Source: an uncultured Gellertiella sp. (GTDB lineage Bacteria; Pseudomonadota; Alphaproteobacteria; Rhizobiales; Rhizobiaceae). From it: DNA of 64,000 nucleotides. Each line of letters opens with the position of its first letter. Positions within the stretch are counted from its first letter, which is position 1. Under the pieces are notes generated by a model. The model was not told the DNA's origin. It was given only the letters and a program-made list of their open reading frames with translations, and did no database searches. The stretch is taken from positions 3,812,001 through 3,876,000 of the forward strand of contig NZ_OY735139.1 of the NCBI RefSeq assembly GCF_963457605.1, read 5' to 3'. A program made the position numbers and the translations under genes. Below are positions 47,809 through 57,233 of the stretch, one piece after another.

Positions 47809-48996
47809 ATGTCCACAAACTTTTCATTTTTCGAATTTTTTGCCGGGGGAGGTATGGTTCGCGCTGGATTGGGAAGCGCATGGCGCTGTGACTTTGCGAA
47901 CGACCTCGATGGTAAAAAGGGGCTCACTTACCAAGATAATTGGGGGACCTCTGGCGAGCTCTATGTTGGCGATATCCGCAACGTATGCCCCGCCGAACTT
48001 CCGGGCACCTCGGATTTAGCATGGGGTTCTTTCCCATGCCAAGACCTTTCCCTGGCCGGCGGCGGCGCTGGCCTTCAAGGCGAACGCTCGGGCACCTTCT
48101 ATCCGTTCTGGGACGTGATGCACGGTCTCATTAAGGATGGTCGCGGACCCAAAGTCATAGCCCTCGAAAACGTCTGTGGAACACTTACCTCCCACAGAGG
48201 TGAGGACTTCCGGGCGATCTGCGAAACCTTTGCACAAGCTGGATATCAGTACGGTGCTCTGGTGATCGACGCAGAACTTTTCCTGCCTCAATCGCGCCCG
48301 CGTCTATTCGTTATCGGCGTTCGCGGCGATGTTGAAATTGCTCCTGTGTTGGTATCGCCGGGGCCCACGATGCCTTTCCACACTCGCGGCCTTCGGAACG
48401 CGTATCTGCGGATAAGCGAGGAAGCTCGTGAGGAATGGCTTTGGTGGAATATCCCCCTTCCGCCGCTCCGTACGAAGACCTTTTCGGATATCATCGAAGA
48501 AAATCCATCTGATGTTGCTTGGCATACGAAGGACCAGACGGCACGGCTGCTTGCATCCATGTCACCAGTCAATCTGGCCAAAGTCGAAGCAGCGAAGCGC
48601 GCAGGGCGTCGCATCGTGGGCGGCGTCTACAAGCGAACAAGGCCAGAAATTGGCGGTCGTGTTGTTCGCGCCGAAGTTCGATTCGATGACATTTCCGGGT
48701 GCCTGAGAACCCCCAATGGCGGCTCTTCCCGCCAAACAATTCTTGTCGTTGAAGGCAATTGCGTTCGTTCCCGCTTGATATCCGCAAGGGAGACAGCTCG
48801 GCTGATGGGAATGGATGAAGGCTATAGGCTACCCAAGCGATACAATGAGGCATATCACCTGACAGGCGACGGCGTTGCCGTTCCGGTGGTGCGCTTTCTT
48901 GCGCATCACTTGTTCGAACCTATTGTATCTTCTCAGTCAGAGATTGTACCCCTTGCCGAAAATGATAACGAGGGAATCACGGTAAGTGGCGGTTGA
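47809..48996 (+). CDS. C5-cytosine-specific DNA methyltransferase
   Basis: 395 residues with the ordered C5-methyltransferase motifs: motif I F-E-F-F-A-G-G-G (8-15, AdoMet binding), motif IV G-S-F-P-C-Q-D with catalytic C77, motif VI E120-N-V, motif VIII Q161-S-R-P-R-L-F, a target-recognition region (about 180-300), and motifs IX and X (A-R-E-T-A-R-L-M-G; G-D-G-V-A-V-P-V). It methylates C5 of cytosine in a specific DNA site that cannot be read from the sequence. The next gene overlaps it by 11 bases, so it probably protects the host from that nuclease. Confidence 0.93.
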   Translation: MSTNFSFFEFFAGGGMVRAGLGSAWRCDFANDLDGKKGLTYQDNWGTSGELYVGDIRNVCPAELPGTSDLAWGSFPCQDLSLAGGGAGLQGERSGTFYPFWDVMHGLIKDGRGPKVIALENVCGTLTSHRGEDFRAICETFAQAGYQYGALVIDAELFLPQSRPRLFVIGVRGDVEIAPVLVSPGPTMPFHTRGLRNAYLRISEEAREEWLWWNIPLPPLRTKTFSDIIEENPSDVAWHTKDQTARLLASMSPVNLAKVEAAKRAGRRIVGGVYKRTRPEIGGRVVRAEVRFDDISGCLRTPNGGSSRQTILVVEGNCVRSRLISARETARLMGMDEGYRLPKRYNEAYHLTGDGVAVPVVRFLAHHLFEPIVSSQSEIVPLAENDNEGITVSGG

Positions 48997-49567
48997 TTTC
49001 AAATTCCGTAAAAACGCGGTTTCAAGCCTGACGAACGAGATCGGCGTGTATGTCCTGGCAGACTTGGACAATGTGCCGATCTATGTCGGCCAGTCGAAGG
49101 ACGGCATACGCTCTCGCGTTGCTCGTCATCAGACCTCGGCCCGCTCAGATATCATCGCCAACCGCCAGATTGATGTCTGGGAAATTGCCTATGTTTGGGC
49201 TTTTCCGGTTACTGATAAAGCCGAGATTGACGAGCTCGAGGCGGTTCTCTTCAATCACTACGACCCGAAATCGCAGCTGATGAACGGGGCATTGATACCG
49301 TGTAACCTAGCAGCTCTTCCACCGCTCCCAAAACCGACCGACATCGTCCAAGTGATGAGTAATGCGGAGATTGAAGATCGCAAGCAGCCTGAACAGCGGC
49401 TCCCGCGACAGGCGAGTCATTATGCTCAGCTTGTTGGTCATTTTCTAGCGGTGAAAAATTCGGCACAGATTGCAAGGGCAATGGATGCTCACTTCGATCG
49501 CCTTAAGAAGTACCATTATAGTCTCTTTGGTAGGGCGGACGCCTCTGCCGACGAAAAGGAAATGTGA
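48986..49567 (+). CDS. GIY-YIG nuclease, probable restriction endonuclease partner
   Basis: 193 residues from a GTG start inside the methyltransferase end. The GIY-YIG core is complete: G-V-Y (20-22), Y-V-G (33-35) in P-I-Y-V-G-Q-S, R44 with the R47-H48 pair, E85 in E-L-E-A-V-L-F-N-H-Y, and N100. These match the catalytic Tyr, Tyr, Arg, Glu and Asn of the family, of which R.Eco29kI and R.Hpy188I are type II restriction enzymes. The C-terminal 90 residues do not match a known domain. R-M function is inferred from the neighbour. Confidence 0.75.
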   Translation: MAVDFKFRKNAVSSLTNEIGVYVLADLDNVPIYVGQSKDGIRSRVARHQTSARSDIIANRQIDVWEIAYVWAFPVTDKAEIDELEAVLFNHYDPKSQLMNGALIPCNLAALPPLPKPTDIVQVMSNAEIEDRKQPEQRLPRQASHYAQLVGHFLAVKNSAQIARAMDAHFDRLKKYHYSLFGRADASADEKEM

Positions 49568-49963
49568 GAAAGCCGCCCTTGCTGGATTCCATCGTGAACT
49601 TCGGAGGAACTACGTGTATCAGAACGAGGAAATTGGAACGAGCCCCGCTTGCCGATTTCGGCAGGTAGGGCTATCTTGCGTTATGAACCCCGGCCTATTG
49701 CCAGTGAAACCGACCATTGAAGTATCTTCAGGTTCTCGGAGCCTTCCAAGCTGAATACGCGGGTTCGATTCCCGCTACCCGCTCCAGTGATTTCAATTTG
49801 TGTTTTTAGCAGCTTTTGCGTGGCTTTCCCATGGCCATGAGGTCGGTCCGCATCGGGCGGGCGGCAGGGATTAATTAAGTCTTGCGCATTGCGCGCGAAA
49901 GCCTTAAACGGCGGCACTAAACCGGTTCGCCGGGTCACCCTTACGTTCACAGGAAGCATTCAA
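49568..49963 (+). other. Right end of the island and tuf upstream region
   Basis: 170 bases after the GIY-YIG stop with no gene, then the right attachment repeat and about 170 bases of tuf leader. A possible promoter is CTTGCG (49881-49886), 16 bases, CTTAAA (49903-49908). A reading frame across the repeat on the minus strand is only the antisense of tRNA sequence. Confidence 0.45.
49740..49793 (+). repeat. Right attachment repeat (attR), 3' tRNA-Gly fragment
   Basis: 54 bases identical to 47350-47403 but without the 5' half of the tRNA, so no tRNA is made from here. Flanking bases differ on both sides. Confidence 0.92.
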
Positions 49964-51139
<1,176 letters not shown>

Positions 51140-51145
51140 TTCGAC

Positions 51146-51220
51146 GATTGTGATCATCGAGTAAATCGACGATTGTGATCATCGAGTAAATCGACGATTG
51201 TGATCATCGAGTAAATCGAC
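51146..51220 (+). repeat. Three 25-bp tandem repeats after tuf
   Basis: Three identical units of GATTGTGATCATCGAGTAAA + TCGAC (51146, 51171, 51196). A diverged 18-base copy at 51128-51145 includes the last codons and the stop of tuf, which suggests that the array grew by duplication of the gene end. It lies before the tuf terminator and is therefore transcribed. Confidence 0.9.
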
Positions 51221-51260
51221 GCAAAGTCAGAATGAGCAAGTCACTTGCTGGTGACTTTAA

Positions 51261-51288
51261 AGCCCCGCCGGAAACGGCGGGGCTCTTT
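51261..51288 (+). terminator. tuf intrinsic terminator
   Basis: Ten-base stem AGCCCCGCCG / CGGCGGGGCT with a GAAA tetraloop, followed by CTTT. Confidence 0.85.
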
Positions 51289-51390
51289 GCTATTGTCTAT
51301 AAGCACAACATGGAGCGCTTGCAGAAATACTCGTTTTGAGAAACCGGTGGCATGGCAAATGAATGGGCCCAGCGAAAAGGGAGCCATTCT

Positions 51391-51723
51391 ATGAGCGAAA
51401 AGTCAGCCGCCATTGCCCGCATCTGGCGCGGGCGGACCTTGCCGGAAAACGCGGACAGCTATTGCGCCTATCTCCATGAGCATGGCGTGAAGAAACTGGA
51501 ATCCCTTGGTGCGCTGGGGGTGCAGATGCTGCGCGAGGACCGTGAAGGAGACAGCTATTTCATGGTCGTGTCCTTCTGGGAATCCCGGGATGCGATGACG
51601 CGCTGGGCGGGCGAGGACCCGAACCGCATCCGTCATCTCGACCGCGACCGCGAATTCCTGATCGAACTGCCTGCCTCGGTGCAGATCCTCGATGTCGTCT
51701 CCAACTCGTTCAGGCCGACCTAG
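51391..51723 (+). CDS. Antibiotic biosynthesis monooxygenase (ABM) domain protein
   Basis: 110 residues of the dimeric alpha-beta barrel type: A-R-I-W-R-G-R-T, Y-C-A-Y-L-H-E-H-G, F-M-V-V-S-F-W-E-S and an R-D-R-E-F-L-I-E-L end. Such small proteins include haem-degrading and quinol monooxygenases, and the name is only a family label. Start chosen at M-S-E-K with AGGGAG upstream. Its stop codon lies in a palindrome (51721-51795). Confidence 0.75.
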   Translation: MSEKSAAIARIWRGRTLPENADSYCAYLHEHGVKKLESLGALGVQMLREDREGDSYFMVVSFWESRDAMTRWAGEDPNRIRHLDRDREFLIELPASVQILDVVSNSFRPT

Positions 51724-51795
51724 TGGTTTGATTCCGACATTTTCTACCGTCCGCTTTACCCTCGAGCGCAATTGGCGGAATCATCAAAACCACTA
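51721..51795. repeat. Imperfect inverted repeat, first of three
   Basis: Left arm TAGTGGTTTGATTCCG (51721-51736), right arm CGGAATCATCAAAACCACTA (51776-51795). The first three bases are the stop codon of the ABM gene. Confidence 0.7.
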
Positions 51796-51809
51796 GTAAC
51801 ACTATGATT

Positions 51810-51888
51810 CTAGTGGAATTTACGAATTTGACATTCGATCCTCGAGATCGCGGCGAATGGGCATAGAATGTCAAATTCATTCCACTAG
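51810..51888. repeat. Inverted repeat, second of three
   Basis: Left arm CTAGTGGAATTTACGAATTT+GACATTC (51810-51836), right arm GAATGTCAAATTCATTCCAC+TAG (51866-51888), matching apart from a four-base insertion in the left arm. Confidence 0.75.
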
Positions 51889-51894
51889 TCTCGA

Positions 51895-51929
51895 GAGTTT
51901 GTCCGGTTCAGTCTGAACCTGACAAATTC
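51895..51929. repeat. Inverted repeat, third of three, related to 43227-43267
   Basis: 16-base arms GAGTTTGTCCGGTTCA and TGAACCTGACAAATTC (14 of 16 pair). The core GTCAGGTTC is shared with the palindrome at 43227. It holds the stop codon of the pentapeptide gene. Confidence 0.75.
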
Positions 51930-52219
51930 CCGGATCGGCTGGTGTCCTTGCCGCCGCCGGATGCCAGCGCCAGCAGATCGGTGACGAGATGGCCATTGAT
52001 CGTCATGCCGGCGAGATTGGCATCGGTGATCGATGCATTCTGAAGGCTGACATTTTCAAACCGGGTATTCCGCATGTCGGCATTGTGAAACCGGGCCCCG
52101 GCAAGGCCGATATCCTCGAACAGGCCATTGGCCATGGCGACGGCCCTGAACCGCGCATTTTCGAGATCCACATCCGAAAATACCGTATTGGGCATTGAAG
52201 CATTTTCAAACTTTGCCAT
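51908..52219 (-). CDS. Pentapeptide-repeat protein
   Basis: 103 residues. From about 1 to 80 the sequence repeats A-x-L/M/F-x-x in series (F-S-D-V-D, L-E-N-A-R, F-R-A-V-A, L-A-G-A-R, F-H-N-A-D, M-R-N-T-R, F-E-N-V-S, L-Q-N-A-S), forming a right-handed quadrilateral helix. Start is supported by AGGAGG eight bases upstream. The last residues (about 95-103) are encoded by the neighbouring palindrome, so the original C-terminus may have been replaced. Function unknown. Confidence 0.85.
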   Translation of the reverse strand: MAKFENASMPNTVFSDVDLENARFRAVAMANGLFEDIGLAGARFHNADMRNTRFENVSLQNASITDANLAGMTINGHLVTDLLALASGGGKDTSRSGNLSGSD

Positions 52220-52296
52220 GTTGCCTCCTGCGCAGCGGATCTTCCCGCTCGGCTGAGGAAAGACCGGTTTCGGTCGCGAGGCAAGGATGGTGAGCG

Positions 52297-53196
52297 ATGA
52301 AGAAGCGAATTCTCTTTACCGGCGGTTCCGGCAAGGCCGGTCGTCACATGGTGCCCTGGCTGCTCGAGGCCGAATATGAGGTGCACAATATCGACCTCGT
52401 GCCGCTCGCCTGTTCCGGCGTGACCAATCTGGTCGCCGATGTCACCGACCAGGGACAGGTCTTCGACATCATGCACATGCACCGGGATTTTCCTGACCTC
52501 GAGCATGGAAGGGGGCCGCAGCCCTATGATGCCGTGGTGCATTTCGCCGCCATCCCGCGCATCCTGCTGCGGCCCGACCACGAGACCTTCCGCATCAATG
52601 TGATGAGCACCTACAATGTCATCGATGCCGCGCTGAAATCGGGGGTGCGCAAGGTCATCATCGCCTCCAGCGAGACGACATATGGCGTCTGCTTTGCCGA
52701 GGGCCACCGGGATTTCCACCAGTTTCCGCTGGAGGAGGACTATGATGTCAACCCGATGGACAGCTACGGCCTGTCGAAGGTCGTCAACGAGAAGACGGCC
52801 CGGGCCTTTGCCGAACGGACGGGAGCCGATGTCTATGCGCTCCGGATCGGCAATGTCATCGAGCCCCATGAATACGCCGAATTCCCGCGCTACTTCGCTG
52901 ATTCCGCGATCCGCAAGCGCATCGCCTGGTCCTATATCGATGCCCGCGATCTCGCCCAGATCGTCCATCTCGCCATCGAAACGGACGGGCTCGGCTATCA
53001 GGTCTTCAATGCCTGCAATGACACGGTTTCAGCCAATACGCCGTCGCGGGAGCTTGCCGCGCAATTCTTTCCCGACGTCCCATTCACCCGCGAGATCGGC
53101 ACCTACGAAAGCCTGCTGTCGAACCGAAAGATCCGCGATGTCCTCGGTTTCCGCGAGGCGCATGACTGGCGCAGGCATGTGAAACCGGAAGGCTGA
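52297..53196 (+). CDS. NAD-dependent epimerase/dehydratase family protein
   Basis: 299 residues of the extended short-chain dehydrogenase type: dinucleotide-binding T-G-G-S-G-K-A-G-R (about 7-15) and the catalytic Y-G-L-S-K (about 153-157). Nucleotide-sugar epimerases and sugar-acid dehydrogenases (uronate-dehydrogenase-like) share these; the substrate cannot be decided. It lies divergent to the pentapeptide gene. Confidence 0.87.
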   Translation: MKKRILFTGGSGKAGRHMVPWLLEAEYEVHNIDLVPLACSGVTNLVADVTDQGQVFDIMHMHRDFPDLEHGRGPQPYDAVVHFAAIPRILLRPDHETFRINVMSTYNVIDAALKSGVRKVIIASSETTYGVCFAEGHRDFHQFPLEEDYDVNPMDSYGLSKVVNEKTARAFAERTGADVYALRIGNVIEPHEYAEFPRYFADSAIRKRIAWSYIDARDLAQIVHLAIETDGLGYQVFNACNDTVSANTPSRELAAQFFPDVPFTREIGTYESLLSNRKIRDVLGFREAHDWRRHVKPEG

Positions 53197-53617
<421 letters not shown>

Positions 53618-53818
53618 ATGGCATCCAAAACAAATCCCTTCACGTTTCTCCAGCAGGTGCGGGCTGAAACGGCGAAAGTAACGTGGCCTTCGCAGCGTGA
53701 GACGATGATCTCCACTGTCATGGTTCTTGTCATGGTGGTGCTGGCTGCGATGTTTTTCTTCGCCTCCGACCAGCTTATCGGTTGGCTGATCAGCCTCGTG
53801 CTGCGTGTCGGCAACTAA
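53618..53818 (+). CDS. secE: Preprotein translocase subunit SecE
   Basis: 66 residues, the short single-helix form: N-terminal F-T-F-L-Q-Q-V-R-A-E-T-A-K-V-T-W-P-S, the conserved amphipathic part, then one membrane helix (about 36-58). SecE stabilises SecY in the inner-membrane channel. Confidence 0.95.
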   Translation: MASKTNPFTFLQQVRAETAKVTWPSQRETMISTVMVLVMVVLAAMFFFASDQLIGWLISLVLRVGN

Positions 53819-53836
53819 AATCAGGCGGAGATGAAC

Positions 53837-54367
53837 ATGGCGGCGCGTTGGTATATCGTCCACGCTTACTCGAATTTTGAACGGAAGGTCGCGGAATCGA
53901 TCGAAGAGAAGGCGCGTCAGAAAGGTCTGACCCATCTGTTCGAAAAGATCCTTGTGCCAACCGAAAAGGTGGTTGAAGTGCGTCGCGGCCGCAAGGTCGA
54001 TACGGAGCGCAAGTTTTTCCCCGGTTACGTGCTGGTGCGCGCCAACCTGACGGACGAAGCCTATCACCTGATCAAGAATACGCCGAAGGTCACGGGGTTC
54101 CTTGGGTCCGACAACAAGCCGGTTCCGATCCCGGACTTTGAAGCTGATCGGATTCTCGGCCAGGTTCAGGAAGGTGTCGAGCGGCCGAAGTCCTCGATCT
54201 CCTATGAAATCGGCGAGCAGGTCCGGGTTTCCGATGGTCCTTTCGCCTCGTTCAACGGCATTGTTCAGGATGTGGACGAAGAGCGTTCGCGCCTGAAGGT
54301 GGAAGTGTCGATTTTTGGCCGCGCTACGCCGGTCGAACTGGAATACGCACAGGTCGAAAAGGTCTGA
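53837..54367 (+). CDS. nusG: Transcription termination/antitermination factor NusG
   Basis: 176 residues from [12 protein letters not shown], with the NGN domain (about 5-105; F-F-P-G-Y-V-L-V) and a KOW domain (about 125-176; [11 protein letters not shown]). NusG binds RNA polymerase and couples it to Rho or to ribosomal S10. GGAG lies six bases upstream of the chosen ATG; an ATG two codons earlier is possible. Confidence 0.95.
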   Translation: MAARWYIVHAYSNFERKVAESIEEKARQKGLTHLFEKILVPTEKVVEVRRGRKVDTERKFFPGYVLVRANLTDEAYHLIKNTPKVTGFLGSDNKPVPIPDFEADRILGQVQEGVERPKSSISYEIGEQVRVSDGPFASFNGIVQDVDEERSRLKVEVSIFGRATPVELEYAQVEKV

Positions 54368-54517
54368 GCGGCGACGGGCGCAAGCCCATCGCAAAAGCGC
54401 GTGGAAGACGGGTTTGCCTCTTAAGCCGGGCCCGCCCGTCGCACCACGCAACCGCAGCCGCCGGGCAACCGGCAAATGGGGCCGGGCAACCGGCCGGAAT
54501 GAAAGGCAGAGAGAGAC

Positions 54518-54946
54518 ATGGCTAAGAAAGTTGCAGGCCACCTCAAGCTGCAGGTCAAGGCAGGGTCGGCCAATCCGTCCCCGCCGATCGGACCTGCGCT
54601 TGGTCAGCGTGGTGTGAATATCATGGAATTCTGCAAGGCGTTCAATGCCGCCACGCAGGAAATGGAAAAGGGCATGCCGATCCCGGTCGTCATCACCTAT
54701 TACCAGGACAAGTCCTTCACCTTCATCATGAAGAAGCCGCCGGTATCCTACTTCCTCAAGAAGGAAGCAAAGATCACCTCGGGTTCCAAGCTGCCGGGCA
54801 AGACCAAGGCTGGCTCGATCACCCGTGATCAGGTTCGTTCTATCGCTGAAGCGAAGATGAAGGACCTGAACGCTGCCGATATCAATGGTGCGATGGCCAT
54901 GATCGAGGGCTCTGCCCGCGCCATGGGCCTGGAAGTGGTGGGTTGA
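54518..54946 (+). CDS. rplK: Large ribosomal subunit protein uL11
   Basis: 142 residues. The N-terminal part has [24 protein letters not shown] and the C-terminal RNA-binding part ends with [11 protein letters not shown]. It forms the GTPase-associated stalk base. Starts the rplKA pair, four bases before rplA. Confidence 0.97.
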   Translation: MAKKVAGHLKLQVKAGSANPSPPIGPALGQRGVNIMEFCKAFNAATQEMEKGMPIPVVITYYQDKSFTFIMKKPPVSYFLKKEAKITSGSKLPGKTKAGSITRDQVRSIAEAKMKDLNAADINGAMAMIEGSARAMGLEVVG

Positions 54947-54950
54947 TCTG

Positions 54951-55646
54951 ATGCCGAAGATTGCAAAGCGTATCCAGAAAATCCGCGTTGGCGTTGATCC
55001 GACCAAGCTCGTCGGCCTCACCGATGCCATCTCGATGGTCAAGGAACGGGCTGTCGCCAAGTTCGACGAAACCATCGAAGTCGCCCTCAACCTCGGCGTT
55101 GACCCGCGTCATGCCGACCAGATGGTTCGCGGCGTTGTCAACCTGCCGAACGGCACTGGCCGTACGGTTCGCGTCGGCGTTTTCGCCCGTGGTGCCAAGG
55201 CTGATGAAGCCCGCGCTGCCGGTGCTGATGTTGTCGGTGCGGAAGACCTGCTGGAAATCGTCCAGGGCGGCAAGATCGACTTTGACCGCTGCATCGCAAC
55301 CCCTGACATGATGCCGCTCGTCGGCCGTCTCGGCAAGGTTCTCGGCCCGCGTGGCATGATGCCGAACCCGAAGGTTGGCACCGTGACCATGGACGTCGCC
55401 GGCGCCGTCAAGGCCTCCAAGGGTGGCGCTGTCGAATTCCGCGTCGAAAAGGCTGGTATCATCCATGCCGGCATCGGCAAGGCTTCGTTCGATGCCAAGG
55501 CGCTGGAAGAAAACATCAAGGCTTTCACCGACGCTGTCGTGAAGGCAAAGCCGGCTGGCGCCAAGGGCACCTACCTGAAGCGCGTGGCGATTTCCTCGAC
55601 CATGGGCCCGGGCGTCAAGGTTGACCCGGCGACCGTCAACGGTTGA
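54951..55646 (+). CDS. rplA: Large ribosomal subunit protein uL1
   Basis: 231 residues. Conserved [20 protein letters not shown] (in two parts) and [13 protein letters not shown] are present. It binds the L1 stalk of 23S rRNA and, in many bacteria, represses the rplKA mRNA. Gene spacing to rplK is four bases. Confidence 0.97.
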   Translation: MPKIAKRIQKIRVGVDPTKLVGLTDAISMVKERAVAKFDETIEVALNLGVDPRHADQMVRGVVNLPNGTGRTVRVGVFARGAKADEARAAGADVVGAEDLLEIVQGGKIDFDRCIATPDMMPLVGRLGKVLGPRGMMPNPKVGTVTMDVAGAVKASKGGAVEFRVEKAGIIHAGIGKASFDAKALEENIKAFTDAVVKAKPAGAKGTYLKRVAISSTMGPGVKVDPATVNG

Positions 55647-56043
55647 TCCGGCAGGCTTTCGGCCCTGAAGGGACGGGCTTTGCCTGACCCTCTGGCCAAG
55701 GCTTAGAACAGAATACCGGCGTCAAAACCGGTCCACCAGATTTCCGGCCTTCGGGCCGGGAATTTCCGGCCTCAAAAACCGGATTTCCTGTCCGAGATTG
55801 CAGGTGGTTTTCCTTAATCACTTTGCCTGCATGAGACGGGTACGGAACGGAATTTCCGGCGTGGATACGCCCGAATGATCCGGTTCGAACCTAGGTTGCC
55901 TTGTGTCTGCCTCTTCCGCAAGGGAGGGCACGCGAGGGGACAGGATCCTCAAGCGTCGTCCGGGATCCTCTAATCCAGGAGCTCGGGAGACATAAGTAAA
56001 CCCGGCAGGACCGATCTTTGGTCCTGTCAACTGGAGATAGGCA
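55647..56043 (+). promoter_or_regulatory. rplJ-rplL leader region
   Basis: About 400 bases without a gene. It contains a CCGGCC-TTCG-GGCCGG hairpin (about 55744-55761) near the rplA end and a CAGGACC / GGTCCTG hairpin (56006-56026) directly before the rplJ ribosome-binding site. In bacteria this is where the L10-L12 complex binds to repress its own mRNA; the position fits, but I could not confirm the L10 leader fold. Confidence 0.5.
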
Positions 56044-56562
56044 GTGGAAAGAGCGGAAAAACGCGAATTCGTCACGGAGCTGAGCGAAGTCTTCAAGGCT
56101 TCCGGTTCAGTTGTCGTGGCCCGCTATGCCGGTATCACGGTTGCGCAGATGAACGATCTTCGTTCGAAGATGCGCAATGCCGGTGGCACCGTCAAAGTCG
56201 CGAAAAACCGCCTGGCCAAAATTGCTCTTCAGGGCACGGAGTCGGAAGGGATGTCAGATCTCTTCAAGGGCCAGACGCTGATTGCTTACAGCGTCGACCC
56301 GATCACGGCTCCCAAGATTGCCATGGAATTTGCCAAGACCAACGACAAGCTCGTTGTTCTCGGTGGTGCCATGGGGGCAACCACGCTCAGCGCCGATGCA
56401 GTCAAGTCGCTTGCGACCCTGCCTTCGCTGGACGAACTGCGTGCAAGGCTGCTGGGCATGATTCAGACCCCGGCTACCCGCATCGCCACGGTTGTCAGCG
56501 CACCGGCAAGCCAGCTTGCCCGCGTGTTCGCCGCTTACGCCAAGAAGGACGAAGCCGCTTAA
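56044..56562 (+). CDS. rplJ: Large ribosomal subunit protein uL10
   Basis: 172 residues from a GTG start with GGAG seven bases upstream. [23 protein letters not shown] and K-N-R-L-A-K are family segments. It anchors L12 dimers to the stalk. Sixty bases before rplL. Confidence 0.96.
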   Translation: MERAEKREFVTELSEVFKASGSVVVARYAGITVAQMNDLRSKMRNAGGTVKVAKNRLAKIALQGTESEGMSDLFKGQTLIAYSVDPITAPKIAMEFAKTNDKLVVLGGAMGATTLSADAVKSLATLPSLDELRARLLGMIQTPATRIATVVSAPASQLARVFAAYAKKDEAA

Positions 56563-56622
56563 GGCGGATTTTCGCTGTAAATCAACAATACGGTTCGAAC
56601 CGATATTCAAGGAACTAAGACA

Positions 56623-56997
56623 ATGGCTGATCTCGCAAAGATCGTAGAAGACCTCTCTGCACTGACAGTTCTCGAAGCTGCTGAACTGTCGAAGCTGCTC
56701 GAAGAAAAGTGGGGCGTTTCCGCCGCTGCTCCGGTAGCTGTTGCTGCCGCTGCTGCCGGTCCGGCCGCTGCTGCTGAAGAAGAAAAGACCGAATTCGACG
56801 TGATCCTCACCGACGCCGGTGCAAACAAGATCAACGTCATCAAGGAAGTCCGCGCCATCACGGGTCTCGGCCTGAAGGAAGCCAAGGACCTCGTTGAAGG
56901 CGCGCCGAAGGCTGTCAAGGAAGCTGTTTCCAAGGCTGAAGCTGCTGACCTCAAGAAGAAGCTTGAAGACGCTGGCGCCAAGGTTGACGTCAAGTAA
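56623..56997 (+). CDS. rplL: Large ribosomal subunit protein bL12 (L7/L12)
   Basis: 124 residues: dimerisation N-terminus ([11 protein letters not shown]), Ala-rich hinge (about 33-52) and the globular C-domain with [16 protein letters not shown]. It recruits translation GTPases. Two strong hairpins follow before rpoB. Confidence 0.97.
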   Translation: MADLAKIVEDLSALTVLEAAELSKLLEEKWGVSAAAPVAVAAAAAGPAAAAEEEKTEFDVILTDAGANKINVIKEVRAITGLGLKEAKDLVEGAPKAVKEAVSKAEAADLKKKLEDAGAKVDVK

Positions 56998-57010
56998 GTC
57001 AGGCAATACC

Positions 57011-57034
57011 CGGAGGAGCGGCAACGCTCCTCCG
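57011..57034 (+). terminator. Hairpin after rplL, partial terminator or processing site
   Basis: Perfect ten-base stem CGGAGGAGCG / CGCTCCTCCG closed by a GCAA tetraloop. There is no T run, so it is more likely an attenuator or RNase III-type processing site that adjusts rplL relative to rpoB. Confidence 0.5.
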
Positions 57035-57057
57035 GACCTGTCTGTTTGGGAAAACAT

Positions 57058-57089
57058 TACCCAAAAGCCCGGAAAACGGCTTTTGGGTA
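57058..57089 (+). repeat. Second hairpin between rplL and rpoB
   Basis: Twelve-base perfect arms TACCCAAAAGCC and GGCTTTTGGGTA around CGGAAAAC. It is followed by ordinary sequence, not a T run. Confidence 0.6.
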
Positions 57090-57233
57090 ATGGGTTCTTG
57101 GGCCAGGGGCTGGACCGGTTGCATAGGTTCCCCACGTGCCTTCCATGAAAACAAGACCCATTCGTTGATGGAGCCGACTGGCCAGCGTTCTCCATCTGTT
57201 GCAGGCCCGGATGCAAAATAATAAGGAGCGACG

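Larger units (their letters stand above)
47350..49793 (+). mobile_element. Small tRNA-Gly genomic island carrying a putative R-M system, no integrase
   Basis: About 2.39 kb from repeat to repeat, bounded by the 54-bp direct repeats. The interior looks less GC-rich than the flanking housekeeping genes. Recognisable content is a C5 methyltransferase, an overlapping GIY-YIG nuclease and possibly a 64-aa protein. There is no integrase, excisionase or transposase. Without the island, tRNA-Gly would be followed directly by the tuf region, as in related gene orders. It is either a non-autonomous element moved by an integrase supplied elsewhere or the deleted remains of a larger island. Confidence 0.85.

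Noticed and set aside
49681-49959. 92-codon minus-strand gene across the right attachment repeat
   Set aside because: Much of it is the antisense of the tRNA-Gly 3' fragment, a frequent false prediction; no independent support.
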